A stretch of DNA of 64,000 nucleotides from CAWAND01 sp963783335 (GTDB lineage Bacteria > Chloroflexota > Anaerolineae > Anaerolineales > E44-bin32). Below, in pieces: positions 16,821 through 26,266 of this stretch. Position 1 is the stretch's first letter. Every line of letters starts with the position of its first letter. The position numbers were made by a program, and so were the translations under genes. The stretch lies in contig CAWAND010000002.1 of NCBI GenBank assembly GCA_963783335.1, positions 186,001-250,000 on the forward strand. The letters run 5' to 3'. Under the pieces are notes generated by a model. The model made no database searches, was not told where the DNA came from, and saw nothing but the letters and a program-made list of their open reading frames with translations.

Positions 16821-17666
16821 ATGACAGGACTTGCCGGAAGCCCGCCCGCCGATCACGTGCTCTACAACTCTTCCCAGCGCCGCACGCCGTTTGTAGAAGA
16901 GCTGCTGACGGTCTATCAATACCGTGACCTTGTGCTGCAGCTCATCGCGCGCACGGTCAAGACTCGCTACAAACGGTCCGTCCTTGGCGTGGCTTGGACG
17001 ATGATCAATCCCCTCCTGACCATGCTGGTGCTCACCCTGGTATTCTCGACCATCTTCAAATTTGACACCGGCAACTACGCCCTGTTTGTTCTGTCAGGAC
17101 TGCTGATATGGAATTTCTTCGCCCAATCTACGACGGCTGCCATGGGCGATCTGATCTGGAGTGGCGGTCTGGTGGGGCGGATCTACCTTCCCAAGTCAGC
17201 CTTCTCCGTGGCGGCCATCGGCACAGCGCTGGTCAATCTCGGGTTCGCGCTGCTGCCCTACGCGCTTATCGCCTTGGCGCTTGGGGTGCGCCCAGCCTGG
17301 ACATGGCTGTTGCTGCCCCTGCCGGCCCTGATGATCGCCTTATTGGCCCTGGGCGTCGGTCTGGGGCTTTCGGCGGCGGCGGTCTATTTCCCGGACGTGA
17401 TGCCGACTTACGAAGTCCTGCTCATGGCCTGGATGTACTTGACACCCGTCATCTACCCCCTTCGGGTCCTCCCGGCCGGGGTGCAGCTGCTGCTCAAGTT
17501 CAACCCTGTTTTTTATCCGCTGACCGTCTTCCGCGCCCTCTTGGTTGACGGCGTGCTGCCGTCGGCGGCCGATGTGGCGATTGGCCTGCTGGCTGGCCTG
17601 GCTGCGCTTGTGATGGGCTGGTGGGTCTTCACGCGCCGTTCTCGAGAGATGGCCTACCGTGTCTGA
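16821..17666 (+). CDS. ABC-2 type polysaccharide export permease
   Basis: Inner-membrane permease (281 residues from ATG 16821; an in-frame GTG-type extension to 16749 is less likely) of the Wzm/TagG/RfbD group that exports lipid-linked O-antigen, teichoic acid or secondary wall polymers. It has the typical amphipathic N-terminal LIARTVKTRYKRSVLGVAW, six hydrophobic helices, and the YLTPVIYPLRVLP segment before the last helices. It overlaps the ATPase gene by 8 bases, so the two are translationally coupled and form one transporter. It is the first gene of the polysaccharide cluster. Confidence 0.9.
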   Translation: MTGLAGSPPADHVLYNSSQRRTPFVEELLTVYQYRDLVLQLIARTVKTRYKRSVLGVAWTMINPLLTMLVLTLVFSTIFKFDTGNYALFVLSGLLIWNFFAQSTTAAMGDLIWSGGLVGRIYLPKSAFSVAAIGTALVNLGFALLPYALIALALGVRPAWTWLLLPLPALMIALLALGVGLGLSAAAVYFPDVMPTYEVLLMAWMYLTPVIYPLRVLPAGVQLLLKFNPVFYPLTVFRALLVDGVLPSAADVAIGLLAGLAALVMGWWVFTRRSREMAYRV

Positions 17667-18486
17667 GGCTGTCAACCACCATCCGGCCGTGGAGCTTGAG
17701 TCCGTCTCGGTGCGGTACCGGGTGCCCCGCGAACGCGTTTCCGGCTTCAAGGAGTACGCCATCCGCTGGATCCAGGGTCGAATCGAGTACATCGACTTCT
17801 GGGCGCTCAAAGACGTCAGCCTTTCGGTTGCGCCCGGCGAGATCTTTGGCCTGATGGGACCCAACGGCGCCGGCAAGACCACCCTGCTCAAGACCGTCGC
17901 CCGGGTGCTGGAGCCGACCGAAGGGCGGGTGAGAGTACGGGGTCGTATGGCGCCGCTGCTCGAACTCGGGGCGGGATTTCATCCGGAGCTGACCGGCCGG
18001 GAGAACGTCTTCCTGTACGGCACCTTGCTTGGCCACACCCGCCGCGAGATGGCGGCCATGTTTGACGAGATCGTCGATTTCGCTGGCCTGGGGGCTTTCA
18101 TTGACTCGCCCCTGCGCGTCTACTCGACCGGTATGGCCTCGCGACTGGCCTTTGCGGTGGCTACTTGCCAACGGGCCGACGTGCTGCTGATCGATGAGGC
18201 ACTGGCAGTCGGTGACGCAGCCTTCCAAGAGAAATGTTCTGAGAGGCTGGAGACTTTTCGGTCCGAGGGCTCGGCTATTCTCTTCGTCAGTCACTATGCG
18301 GATGCCGTTCGCCGCCTGTGCAAGCGAGCAGCTTGGCTTGCTGGAGGTGAGCTCCAGCAGATTGGGTCGGCGGACGAAGTCGTGGATGCCTACCTTTCGA
18401 CTGAGGCAGGTGAGGCACCCGCGCAAGATGCTCAGATCCCTGATAACGCTTCCTTGTCAGTGGCCCGGGCCGAGATCCGAAAATGA
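17659..18486 (+). CDS. ABC transporter ATP-binding protein for polysaccharide export
   Basis: ATPase partner of the preceding permease (275 residues, GTG start). Walker A is GLMGPNGAGKTTLLK near residue 70, the signature region is VYSTGMASRLAFAVA, and Walker B with the catalytic glutamate is VLLIDEALAVGDAAF, all typical of the Wzt/TagH group. The protein ends soon after the nucleotide-binding domain and lacks the carbohydrate-binding C-terminal domain of Wzt, so the substrate is probably not recognised through its non-reducing end in the O9a manner. The stop overlaps the ATG of the next glycosyltransferase (ATGA). Confidence 0.92.
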   Translation: MSEAVNHHPAVELESVSVRYRVPRERVSGFKEYAIRWIQGRIEYIDFWALKDVSLSVAPGEIFGLMGPNGAGKTTLLKTVARVLEPTEGRVRVRGRMAPLLELGAGFHPELTGRENVFLYGTLLGHTRREMAAMFDEIVDFAGLGAFIDSPLRVYSTGMASRLAFAVATCQRADVLLIDEALAVGDAAFQEKCSERLETFRSEGSAILFVSHYADAVRRLCKRAAWLAGGELQQIGSADEVVDAYLSTEAGEAPAQDAQIPDNASLSVARAEIRK

Positions 18487-19571
18487 GTCTGTCGGTGATA
18501 ATCTACTGTCCCGATCGGCATGTTATCTATGACGGTCGAACGCCAGAATCAGTTGGGATAGGTGGAGGGATCACCGCACGGATAAGGATCGGTCGTGCCT
18601 TAGCGAGTCTCGGTCACAAAGTGCAAATGGTTGTGAACTGCTCGCGAGCGGAGGTGATCGACGGAGTCGAGTTCATTCCGGTGGATGACGTCGGTCAGTT
18701 GAGCGCTGATGTTGTGATTCTCAACACCTCCGGAGACCAACTTGATTTAACAGCAGCGATCGACCTGCAGATCCGCACAGCCAGTATGATCATATGGACC
18801 CAAGGGGTTCAAATGCCCCAAGGTCTGCACGAGTTGAACCCCGACTATGTCTATGTTCCCAGTCGGTTCATCGGTGATATTGCTTTTGAGGAGTGGGGAG
18901 TCGAAGCACGAAAGATAGTGGTTGCCAACAATTTCTATGACGAGAAAGTTGCCACGGCTGTTGATTCTGAATTGATCAGTCGAGATCCAAAACGCATGGT
19001 TTACTCGGCGTACCCATCGAAGGGTTTGGGTGCCGCAGTTTGTATCCTGGAAAGACTTCGAGAGACTGACCCAGAGTTTGTGCTGGATATCTTTGGAGGG
19101 GATGCGCTGTGGGGCCAATCAGACAGAGACTTGGAGTTACCCGAGGGCGCCACTTTCCACGGGAAAATTGGACAAGCGCGTTTGGCATGTGAAATGCGGA
19201 AGGCAACCTTTTCCATCCAACTTCAGACAAGACGTGAGCCTGGCGCACTCTTAATCCCTGAGGCTTTCGAAGCCGGATGTATCATCATCGCAAGCCCCGT
19301 CGGATGTTACCCGGAGCAGATTCAAAATGGAGTGAATGGGTTCCTCATTGAGGGAGATCCCGTCGAGGCCTCAGTGCAGGATGCGGCCGCAGATATCATC
19401 CAATCACTTTCGGCAGACGCACAGAAGTTGGAAGCCATTCGGGCGGTCGGAAAAAAATCGGCAATTGGTTCGTTGACGGCGGCCATGTCGTGGATATCAG
19501 TCTGGAAGGCCAATCACAACTTCCCCGCGTCTGCCTCGTTGTCAGGGATCCAACCCTATGAGAGATTCTAG
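18483..19571 (+). CDS. Glycosyltransferase (GT4-like)
   Basis: A 362-residue GT-B glycosyltransferase. The N-terminal half has a GIGGGITARIRIGRALASLG nucleotide-fold start. The C-terminal half has VYSAYPSKGLGAAVCIL, LDIFGGDALWG and the donor-binding ALLIPEAFEAGCIIIASPVG segment in which the conserved glutamate is in PEAFEAG. The base composition is slightly less GC-rich than its neighbours, which may reflect transfer of a sugar-specific gene. It is coupled by a 4-base overlap to the ABC ATPase, so it probably builds the polymer that the transporter exports. Confidence 0.82.
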   Translation: MSLSVIIYCPDRHVIYDGRTPESVGIGGGITARIRIGRALASLGHKVQMVVNCSRAEVIDGVEFIPVDDVGQLSADVVILNTSGDQLDLTAAIDLQIRTASMIIWTQGVQMPQGLHELNPDYVYVPSRFIGDIAFEEWGVEARKIVVANNFYDEKVATAVDSELISRDPKRMVYSAYPSKGLGAAVCILERLRETDPEFVLDIFGGDALWGQSDRDLELPEGATFHGKIGQARLACEMRKATFSIQLQTRREPGALLIPEAFEAGCIIIASPVGCYPEQIQNGVNGFLIEGDPVEASVQDAAADIIQSLSADAQKLEAIRAVGKKSAIGSLTAAMSWISVWKANHNFPASASLSGIQPYERF

Positions 19572-19668
19572 ATCCCGCCCTAGGTCCTACTCGATCGAGA
19601 GAGACTGATGAGGGTTTCGGAATCGCGACTCTCTCGCAGGAACATATCATCGCCTTGCCCTATCATGA

Positions 19669-22431
19669 TTGCGGCATTATGGCCAGCCTTTTCGCTGCGG
19701 TCCGCCGCCTGCCCTGGCCAGAAATGATAGTTCTGAATTGTCCCATCGAATACTAATCGCCGGCTACTACGGCTACGGCAACTTGGGCGACGAGGCCATC
19801 TTATCGGTCATGCTTCGGGATCTTTCACGAGAGATGAGGGGCAGTGATTTGTGCGTTCTGTCGGGCGATCCCGACGCTAGCAGCCGATGCCACGGTGTCC
19901 CTTCCGCCTCGATTGCCGATCTTTCCGAGGTTACTCGTCTCTTAAAGGACACCCGTCTGCTTGTGTTAGGTGGCGGGGGGCTTTTTCACGACTACTGGCC
20001 CGTAAGGCCGGAACGCGTATTGACTCACGAGCATGCCGCGCTGGAGAGATACGCTGGCCTGAGCATGTTGGCAGGCTTGGCAGGTGTTCCTTGCATGCTT
20101 TACGCAGTCGGTGTTGGTCCCTTGACCGATCCATTGGCTCGCGGATGGATGGATGAAATCCTGGCTCATTGCGCCCTGATCAGCGTGCGTGACTCGGCAT
20201 CGGAGGCTCTGATACTCGAGCTGCTTGGTCCGGGGCTAGAGCGCGACCGCCTTCGTCTGAGCGCCGATCCAGCCTTCCTTCTCAACTCCTGTTCTAGGGA
20301 TGAAGCGTTGAGGTTGGTCAAAGAGACTGGCTTGGACCCTATGGCACCGATCCTGGGTGCCGTACTTCGCCCATGGCCATTCTACGCGGGCGGCAGCTCG
20401 ATATCCCGAGAGATTGCTGCAGGATTGACCCAAGCGGGAGAGGTGCTGAATGCGCAGATCCTGTTAATTCCTTTCCACGTGGCTTCTGCTCACAGTGAGG
20501 ATGATGACGTGGGGTATGCGTTCCAGATTCGGGAGCTGATTAAGATGCCCCACCAGGTGCAGGTTCTTGATCGCGGCCTTGCCCCGGCCCAGGCGGCGGG
20601 AGTAATCCGAGCATGCCGTGCTGTGGTGGCCATGCGGCTGCACGCCGCCATTTTTGCACTCGCCCACTCAACACCTCTCGTTACACTGAACTATGACCCC
20701 AAGCTCGAAGTTCTGATGACAGAGGCGGGCTTGGCAGACAACAGTCTCCAACTGGATCAAGTGACATCCGAATCGATCGTCGATGGTCTGCAAAGGGCAA
20801 TTCGCAATGCGCCGAACGCGGAAAGGATCCGAGAGCTGAAGATCAGGGCGGAAAAGTCCGCCCCGTGGGCCAAACGCCTGCTCGAAACTTGGGACGGATC
20901 GGAAGGGTCCCCCGTGACTACTTTCGGCTCATCCATCCTTCTTGATCGAGTGGCTGCAGGCGCCACCATCGGGCAATTGAAGACACAACGCGATTCGATG
21001 CGCCGACAAGTTGCCAGACTAGCTGAAAAGAACGCCGCTCTCGATCGTGAGCTAAGTGGCCTGCGGTCCTCGAGCGGCGTGTGGGCGTTAAGTGCCTATT
21101 GGAACTTGCTGCGCTGGGCTGCTCCCATGGGGAGCCGGCGACGTGAGTTGGTTCTCGTGGTCACAGGCAGCCTGAAACGGCTGGCACGTCAGCTTCTCGA
21201 ATTGATTGGGGGGGCTGGCCCTTTTGGCGTGCCTCTAAGAACACTTGCGCAGTCAAAGGTGGGTTGGAGAGAAGGTCCCGTCCTTGGGGCGACTGATCCC
21301 GGCGCTGATCTGCTTGAGTTTGAACAGGCTGTTGAAGGGTCATCCGCCCGGCGGCTTTTCGCTTTGGTCACCACCACCCAGATGGATGAAGATCAGGGCC
21401 AACGCTCGACTTCAATTGGCCTCGAATTGGTCCGGCGCAGGATCCCCATAGTGCATTCCGGTTGGCGTTGGCACCTCGATGCTACAGTCGCCCAAGATCG
21501 ACTTGAGAGCGGGGTATTCCAGTTGCCGGTCGACCAGCTCTTGAGGCATCCAGACGACCTTGTCAAGCTGACGCCAAGACTTGACCGAACGTTGGTATTT
21601 GCCTTTCCTCATCCTGACTTCTTCCCCTTGCTTGCTCAAGCCAACGGGGCGGGTTGGGTCACGATCTACGATGTGATGGATGATTGGGAAGCCTTCCATG
21701 AGGTGGGTCAGGCGCCGTGGTTCGATCCGTCTTTCGAGCGCCACTTGATGAATGCAGCCGACCTGGTCACGGCGGTGTCGCCGGCTTTGGCGGGAAAAGT
21801 TCGCGCCGCCGGTCGATCCGAGGTCGAGCTTCTTCCCAATGCTGTACATGCCACTGCCGCGCGCATCCTTCAGTTGGTAGACCTTGAGCGCGGAGATCGA
21901 ACGGTTGGCTATTTCGGCCATCTGTCAGAAGCTTGGTTTGACTGGGATCTTCTTGTCGAGACCGCTGTCCTGAGACCCAACTGGCGCTTCTACATCATCG
22001 GGTACGGAGGACCGAGCGCGAAGCGGCACGTGCCTGAAAACATCGTGCTCCTCGGTCGGCAACCGAGAGATAGGCTGGCTGCCTTTGCAGCAAACTGGGA
22101 TGCGGCCATGGTGCCATTCAAACCGGGCCCCCTCGCCGAAGGCGTTGACGCCATCAAAATCTACGAGTACCTGGCCATGGGCTTGCCAGTGGTGGCCACC
22201 GGAATTCAGCCGCCAGTCGGTGCAGAAATCTTTGTTCGTCGAGTGGAAGGCAGGTCGGCGTTCCTCGATGGCTTGGAGACGGCCTGTGGAGCAGAGGCTG
22301 CGCTCAGAGACTCGGCCCGCAGGTACGCTGCGAAGCAGCTTTGGTCCACGCGTGTGGACCAACTCTTGGCTTGTTTGGCCGATGGTGCTCAGGGCGTGGC
22401 AATTAAGCGGGCTCTCTTCCTTTCATCATGA
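19669..22431 (+). CDS. Fusion of CsaB-like polysaccharide pyruvyl transferase with a glycosyltransferase
   Basis: A 920-residue two-domain enzyme. Residues about 25-410 match the polysaccharide pyruvyl transferase family (CsaB/WcaK): LIAGYYGYGNLGDEAIL, LVLGGGGLFHD, YAVGVGPLTDPLARG, ISVRDSASEALI and MRLHAAIFALAHSTPLVTL. Residues about 435-465 form a predicted coiled coil. Residues about 540-910 are a GT-B glycosyltransferase with VTIYDVMDDWEAFHE, ADLVTAVSPALAGKV and IKIYEYLAMGLPVVA. CsaB adds ketal pyruvate to wall polysaccharide, which SLH domains then bind. The start is uncertain: TTG 19669 or a TTG 23 codons further in at 19738. The stop overlaps the next gene (ATGA). Confidence 0.85.
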   Translation: MRHYGQPFRCGPPPALARNDSSELSHRILIAGYYGYGNLGDEAILSVMLRDLSREMRGSDLCVLSGDPDASSRCHGVPSASIADLSEVTRLLKDTRLLVLGGGGLFHDYWPVRPERVLTHEHAALERYAGLSMLAGLAGVPCMLYAVGVGPLTDPLARGWMDEILAHCALISVRDSASEALILELLGPGLERDRLRLSADPAFLLNSCSRDEALRLVKETGLDPMAPILGAVLRPWPFYAGGSSISREIAAGLTQAGEVLNAQILLIPFHVASAHSEDDDVGYAFQIRELIKMPHQVQVLDRGLAPAQAAGVIRACRAVVAMRLHAAIFALAHSTPLVTLNYDPKLEVLMTEAGLADNSLQLDQVTSESIVDGLQRAIRNAPNAERIRELKIRAEKSAPWAKRLLETWDGSEGSPVTTFGSSILLDRVAAGATIGQLKTQRDSMRRQVARLAEKNAALDRELSGLRSSSGVWALSAYWNLLRWAAPMGSRRRELVLVVTGSLKRLARQLLELIGGAGPFGVPLRTLAQSKVGWREGPVLGATDPGADLLEFEQAVEGSSARRLFALVTTTQMDEDQGQRSTSIGLELVRRRIPIVHSGWRWHLDATVAQDRLESGVFQLPVDQLLRHPDDLVKLTPRLDRTLVFAFPHPDFFPLLAQANGAGWVTIYDVMDDWEAFHEVGQAPWFDPSFERHLMNAADLVTAVSPALAGKVRAAGRSEVELLPNAVHATAARILQLVDLERGDRTVGYFGHLSEAWFDWDLLVETAVLRPNWRFYIIGYGGPSAKRHVPENIVLLGRQPRDRLAAFAANWDAAMVPFKPGPLAEGVDAIKIYEYLAMGLPVVATGIQPPVGAEIFVRRVEGRSAFLDGLETACGAEAALRDSARRYAAKQLWSTRVDQLLACLADGAQGVAIKRALFLSS

Positions 22432-23492
22432 ACGTCCTATTCGTCTACAAGTACCTGACCCTGGGAGGCGTGGAGAGTGTCCTACGAGCCCGGTTGCGGG
22501 CGCTTGAGGGTTCCCGTGTTCGTGCGAGTGCATGGTTCCTGGCCGACGGCCCCGGCCGGATCATGTTTGAAGATGTCAAGGACAGTATTGGGGTCGGCAG
22601 CCCACGGGATCTGCTGCACCTAACAGACCGCATCCGATTCGATGTGGTGTGCACAATCGACACGGAAGAGATCTTCCCCGTGTACGCTGAGATCCCTGGT
22701 TCGCCTGGGCTGGTGATTGAAAGTCACTCTCCCTATCGAGAGAACCGCGTCTACTTGAGATGGCTGAAGCGACTTCCTGTGGGCGCCTTTTGGGTCCCTT
22801 CGCAGCACCAGGCGGAGCAAATTGGTCGCCGGCTCAAGCACATTGCACCGGTTCGGGTTGTGCCAAACATAATCGGACAGGCCTTCCTGGCGGCCATCCG
22901 ACCATTTCCTGAGCCGCTGTCGCGGCCAAGGCTTGGCTGGGTGGGCAGATTGGACGCCGTCAAGAATTGGGCCTTGCTGTTGGATGTTGCTTCTAGAGTC
23001 AAACAGCACAATCCGTCGATTGAATTGCATATCATCGGGCATGGCGACGGGCACCGTTCGGAGAGAAACCTCTATCAGGCGGCCAAGAAGCGCGATCTTC
23101 TCGGGAACCTGCGTTGGTTCGATGGGCTTCCTCCCAGTGCCATGCCCCGCTGGCTTGACGCCATCCGCAACTCGGGCGGCGTCGTGGTCTCCACCTCTCG
23201 GCATGAGTCCTTCGGCCTGAGCGTCGCCGAAGCCATGGCCCGCGCCTGCCCCGTGGTTGCCCCGAATGCTGGCCCATTTCCCGAGTTCATCGAAGGGGGT
23301 AAGCACGGCCTGCTCTACAAACCCGGGTCAAGCAAGGATGCAGCCGCCAAGGTCCTGCAGCTCCTGCACGATGCTGAGGCTCGGAAACGTCTCGGAGCTC
23401 GAGCCCGCCAGCGTGTGCTGGCTGAATTCTCCCCGCAAGCAGCTTTGCCCCACCTGATCCGAGCGCTGGAGGAGGCTGTCTCGAGCTCTTGA
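22428..23492 (+). CDS. GT4-family glycosyltransferase
   Basis: A 354-residue retaining glycosyltransferase starting MNVLFVYKYLTLGGVESVL, a typical Gly-Gly-x-E entry. The second domain has LGWVGRLDAVKNWALLLDVA, and the E-x7-E motif is in ESFGLSVAEAMARACPVVAP. It is coupled by a 4-base overlap to the fused pyruvyl transferase and closes the polysaccharide operon. The acceptor and sugar are unknown. Confidence 0.88.
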   Translation: MNVLFVYKYLTLGGVESVLRARLRALEGSRVRASAWFLADGPGRIMFEDVKDSIGVGSPRDLLHLTDRIRFDVVCTIDTEEIFPVYAEIPGSPGLVIESHSPYRENRVYLRWLKRLPVGAFWVPSQHQAEQIGRRLKHIAPVRVVPNIIGQAFLAAIRPFPEPLSRPRLGWVGRLDAVKNWALLLDVASRVKQHNPSIELHIIGHGDGHRSERNLYQAAKKRDLLGNLRWFDGLPPSAMPRWLDAIRNSGGVVVSTSRHESFGLSVAEAMARACPVVAPNAGPFPEFIEGGKHGLLYKPGSSKDAAAKVLQLLHDAEARKRLGARARQRVLAEFSPQAALPHLIRALEEAVSSS

Positions 23493-23688
23493 CCCCCGCT
23501 TCCAGGCATACATATTGCACGCCAACACCTGTGGGGCTGGGGAGGGGACCGATGAGAGCGGATCTCGGCGGAGCGGAGTGGTCCGCCATCCGCCGGCAAA
23601 TCGGCACAATCCAACCCCACTCATTGCCTATATTGAGGGATCGAGACTCGGGGTATCATGTGCCCAACGAGCTGAAATTGATACCCCG

Positions 23689-26118
23689 ATGGGAGTGAGA
23701 ACCGGGTTGAGACGAGGCATCATTTCAAAGGCACTGCGCGGCGTGGGTCTGCTGGGGCTGATCGGGGTCCTGGCCTTTACGTCATGGCCCGCCGGAGTTG
23801 GCCCCGTTCAGAGTGCTTCCGTCCCCTCACCATCCAATGACACCGCCCGCCTCATGGCCGAGGCGCAGGGCCAAGGAAGTGTTCGTGTTATCGCTCGCCT
23901 GAACCTGGGCTTTTCGGCCGAGGCCGCTCAGGGAGGGCTTTCGGGATGGGTACAGCGGCTGCGCATTTCCCGGGCCCAGGGCGGTGTTCTCGACCGCCTA
24001 AAGAAGCACGGGGCGGTTCGAGTGCGGCAGTATGCCAACCTGCCCCTCCTGGCCTTGAACGTGACCCCCGAACAATTGCAGGATCTGTTGGACAACCCCG
24101 ATGTCCTGGATGTGCAGGAAGACGTTCCCGTTCCGCCCAGCCTGGCGTCAAGCATCCCCCTGATCGGTGCTGACAATGCTTGGGCGGCCGGCTATACGGG
24201 GTCCGGATGGACGATCGCCATTCTCGACACGGGCGTTGACAGCTCGCATCCGTTCCTCTCTGGAAAAGTCGTCGCCGAAGCCTGTTTCTCAGGTGGCGGC
24301 TCGACACCAAGCTCTCTGTGCCCCAATGGCCAGATTTCGCAGGTTGGTTCCGGAGCGGGCACCAACTGCCCGACGAACATTGAAGGCTGCTCCCACGGCA
24401 CGCACGTGGCCGGCATCGCTGCCGGCAAAGGATCGACATTCTCGGGCGTCGCCAAAGATGCCAACCTGATCGCCGTCCAGATCTTTTCAGAGTTTAGCGG
24501 TGCAACCTGTTCAGGATATGGTCTCCCGAGTCCATGCGCGTTGACCTACACCTCTGACCAAATTAGCGGCCTCGACTGGGTGTACAGTCAGCGGACGACC
24601 TACAACATTGCCTCGGTCAACATGAGCCTGGGCGGGAGTACCTTTGCGAGCACATGCGATTCGGACTCGCGTAAGCCCGCCATCGATAACTTGCGCAGCG
24701 TTGGCATCGCCACGATCATCGCCGCCGGGAACAACGGCGCCACCAACGCCCTTTCTGCTCCGGCGTGCATCTCCACCGCTATCAGCGTTGGGGCGTCCAC
24801 GGACAGTGACACCAGCGGCGGAGCTGACAAGGTCGCTTCCTACTCGAATGTGGCCTCGTTCCTTTCACTCTTCGCCCCAGGGTCGACCATCACATCGTCT
24901 GTGCCTGGGGGTGGATACCAGGCCTGGAACGGTACGTCGATGGCGGCCCCGCACGTGGCCGGAGCGTGGGCGTTGATGAAGTCAAAGATGCCCGCCGCCA
25001 GCGTGAGCCAAGTTCTCTCCGCTCTGACCTCGACGGGTGTGACGATCACCGACACTAGGACCGGTGGATCGGTGAGCAAACCGCGCATCCAGGTGGACTC
25101 TGCGCTCACGCTGATGGGGGCAGCGCCCACTGCGACCTCCAGCCCCACCGACACGGCCACCCCTACGCCTACAGAGTCGGCGACCTCCACAGCCTCGGAT
25201 ACGCCGACAGCCACGCCGACATTTACACCTACCGACACAAACACACCCACGGTCACAAGCTCGGCGACCTGGACGCCCACGGTCACGGCATCGGACACCC
25301 CCGGGCCGTCACCTACCTTCACCAAAACTCCCACCACTACCCCGACTGCGGTGCCGCCAACGCCGACCCAGACGCCTATCTCTGGTCAGATCTTTGATGA
25401 TGTACCGGCCTCCTACTGGGCCTACGATTACATCAACGCCCTCTACAACGCCGGCTACGTCGCCGGCTGCTCCGCCGATCCCCGGCTGTATTGCCCCGAC
25501 CAGATCCTGCTCCGCTCCGAGAGCGCCGTCTTCGTGCTGCGCGGCAGCTACGGCGCCATTGCCGATCCTCCCTATCCAGCGCCCTCTAAAGCCACCTTCA
25601 AGGACGTCAAGTCCTCTTTCTGGGGCTTCGGCTGGATTGAGAGCCTGTGGAAGGACGGCTTCACTGCCGGCTGCGGCACCGATCCGCTGATCTACTGCCC
25701 TAATCAGAAACACACCCGCGCCGAAGGCTCGGTGTTCTTCCTGCGCGTCAAGAACGGCATCGATTACGTGCCTCCCGATCCGACGGGCTTGTTTGATGAT
25801 GTTGACACCGGCGCCTGGTACGCACCCTGGGTGGAAGCAGCCTACAATCAGGGCCTGCTGCCCGCCTGCAATGACGATCCACTCAAGTTCTGCCCAGAGG
25901 ACGAGCTCAATCGAGCCTGGGCGGCCTACATGATGGTCCAGGCCAAGGGCGGGCTGCCGTTGGGCAGCAGCAGACTGGATAGAGGGGCGATGCAGTCCAC
26001 GACCGAAACGGCGAGTCCGACCCCCACGGCCACCTTCGAGCCCGCCGCTGCCGCGACCCTTTCACCGACGCCGACTCCCACGCCGACGCAGTCAGTGATC
26101 GAAACACCCGCCTCCTGA
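23689..26118 (+). CDS. Secreted subtilisin-like (S8) protease with three SLH repeats
   Basis: An 809-residue exported serine protease. A signal peptide occupies about residues 8-45. A propeptide-like domain (VRVIARLNLGFSAEA to LDVQEDVPV) precedes the catalytic domain. The triad is visible: Asp in AILDTGVDSSHP near 179, His in CSHGTHVAGIAAG near 237, Ser in NGTSMAAPHVAG near 417. A Thr/Pro-rich linker of about 90 residues leads to three SLH repeats (about 569-760) and a short Thr/Pro tail. SLH repeats should tether it to a wall polysaccharide. The ATG at 23689 was chosen because the signal peptide starts directly after it. The SLH part is nearly identical to those of the two minus-strand proteins further on. 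Confidence 0.9.
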   Translation: MGVRTGLRRGIISKALRGVGLLGLIGVLAFTSWPAGVGPVQSASVPSPSNDTARLMAEAQGQGSVRVIARLNLGFSAEAAQGGLSGWVQRLRISRAQGGVLDRLKKHGAVRVRQYANLPLLALNVTPEQLQDLLDNPDVLDVQEDVPVPPSLASSIPLIGADNAWAAGYTGSGWTIAILDTGVDSSHPFLSGKVVAEACFSGGGSTPSSLCPNGQISQVGSGAGTNCPTNIEGCSHGTHVAGIAAGKGSTFSGVAKDANLIAVQIFSEFSGATCSGYGLPSPCALTYTSDQISGLDWVYSQRTTYNIASVNMSLGGSTFASTCDSDSRKPAIDNLRSVGIATIIAAGNNGATNALSAPACISTAISVGASTDSDTSGGADKVASYSNVASFLSLFAPGSTITSSVPGGGYQAWNGTSMAAPHVAGAWALMKSKMPAASVSQVLSALTSTGVTITDTRTGGSVSKPRIQVDSALTLMGAAPTATSSPTDTATPTPTESATSTASDTPTATPTFTPTDTNTPTVTSSATWTPTVTASDTPGPSPTFTKTPTTTPTAVPPTPTQTPISGQIFDDVPASYWAYDYINALYNAGYVAGCSADPRLYCPDQILLRSESAVFVLRGSYGAIADPPYPAPSKATFKDVKSSFWGFGWIESLWKDGFTAGCGTDPLIYCPNQKHTRAEGSVFFLRVKNGIDYVPPDPTGLFDDVDTGAWYAPWVEAAYNQGLLPACNDDPLKFCPEDELNRAWAAYMMVQAKGGLPLGSSRLDRGAMQSTTETASPTPTATFEPAAAATLSPTPTPTPTQSVIETPAS
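25411..25965 (+). repeat. SLH cassette copy A (inverted relative to copies B and C)
   Basis: 555 bp encoding the three SLH repeats of the subtilase. It matches, in reverse orientation, 30833-31387 and 34311-34865 with only scattered substitutions (for example one codon changed from Glu to Lys) and no indel that I can see. The similarity stops sharply at both ends within the coding sequence. Confidence 0.85.
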
Positions 26119-26266
26119 TGTGCGCGAAGCCATCTGTCCCGATCCAGGGGGCCCGGCTATAATGCGGGCTTGGAAAGCCCCTGCCGGCACCATGCATTAG
26201 CAAGTGAGACCAATGGATACCGCTGTCGGACGGATTCCATCTCTTACCGGCGCCTAGGAGAGGTTG

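Noticed and set aside
25130..25380. Short tandem repeats in the Thr/Pro linker, considered as a CRISPR array
   Set aside because: Repeats are degenerate 3-6 base units within an open reading frame, with no regular spacers.
26158..26163. TATAAT between the subtilase and the small membrane protein, considered as a promoter
   Set aside because: No acceptable -35 element at 16-18 bases upstream.
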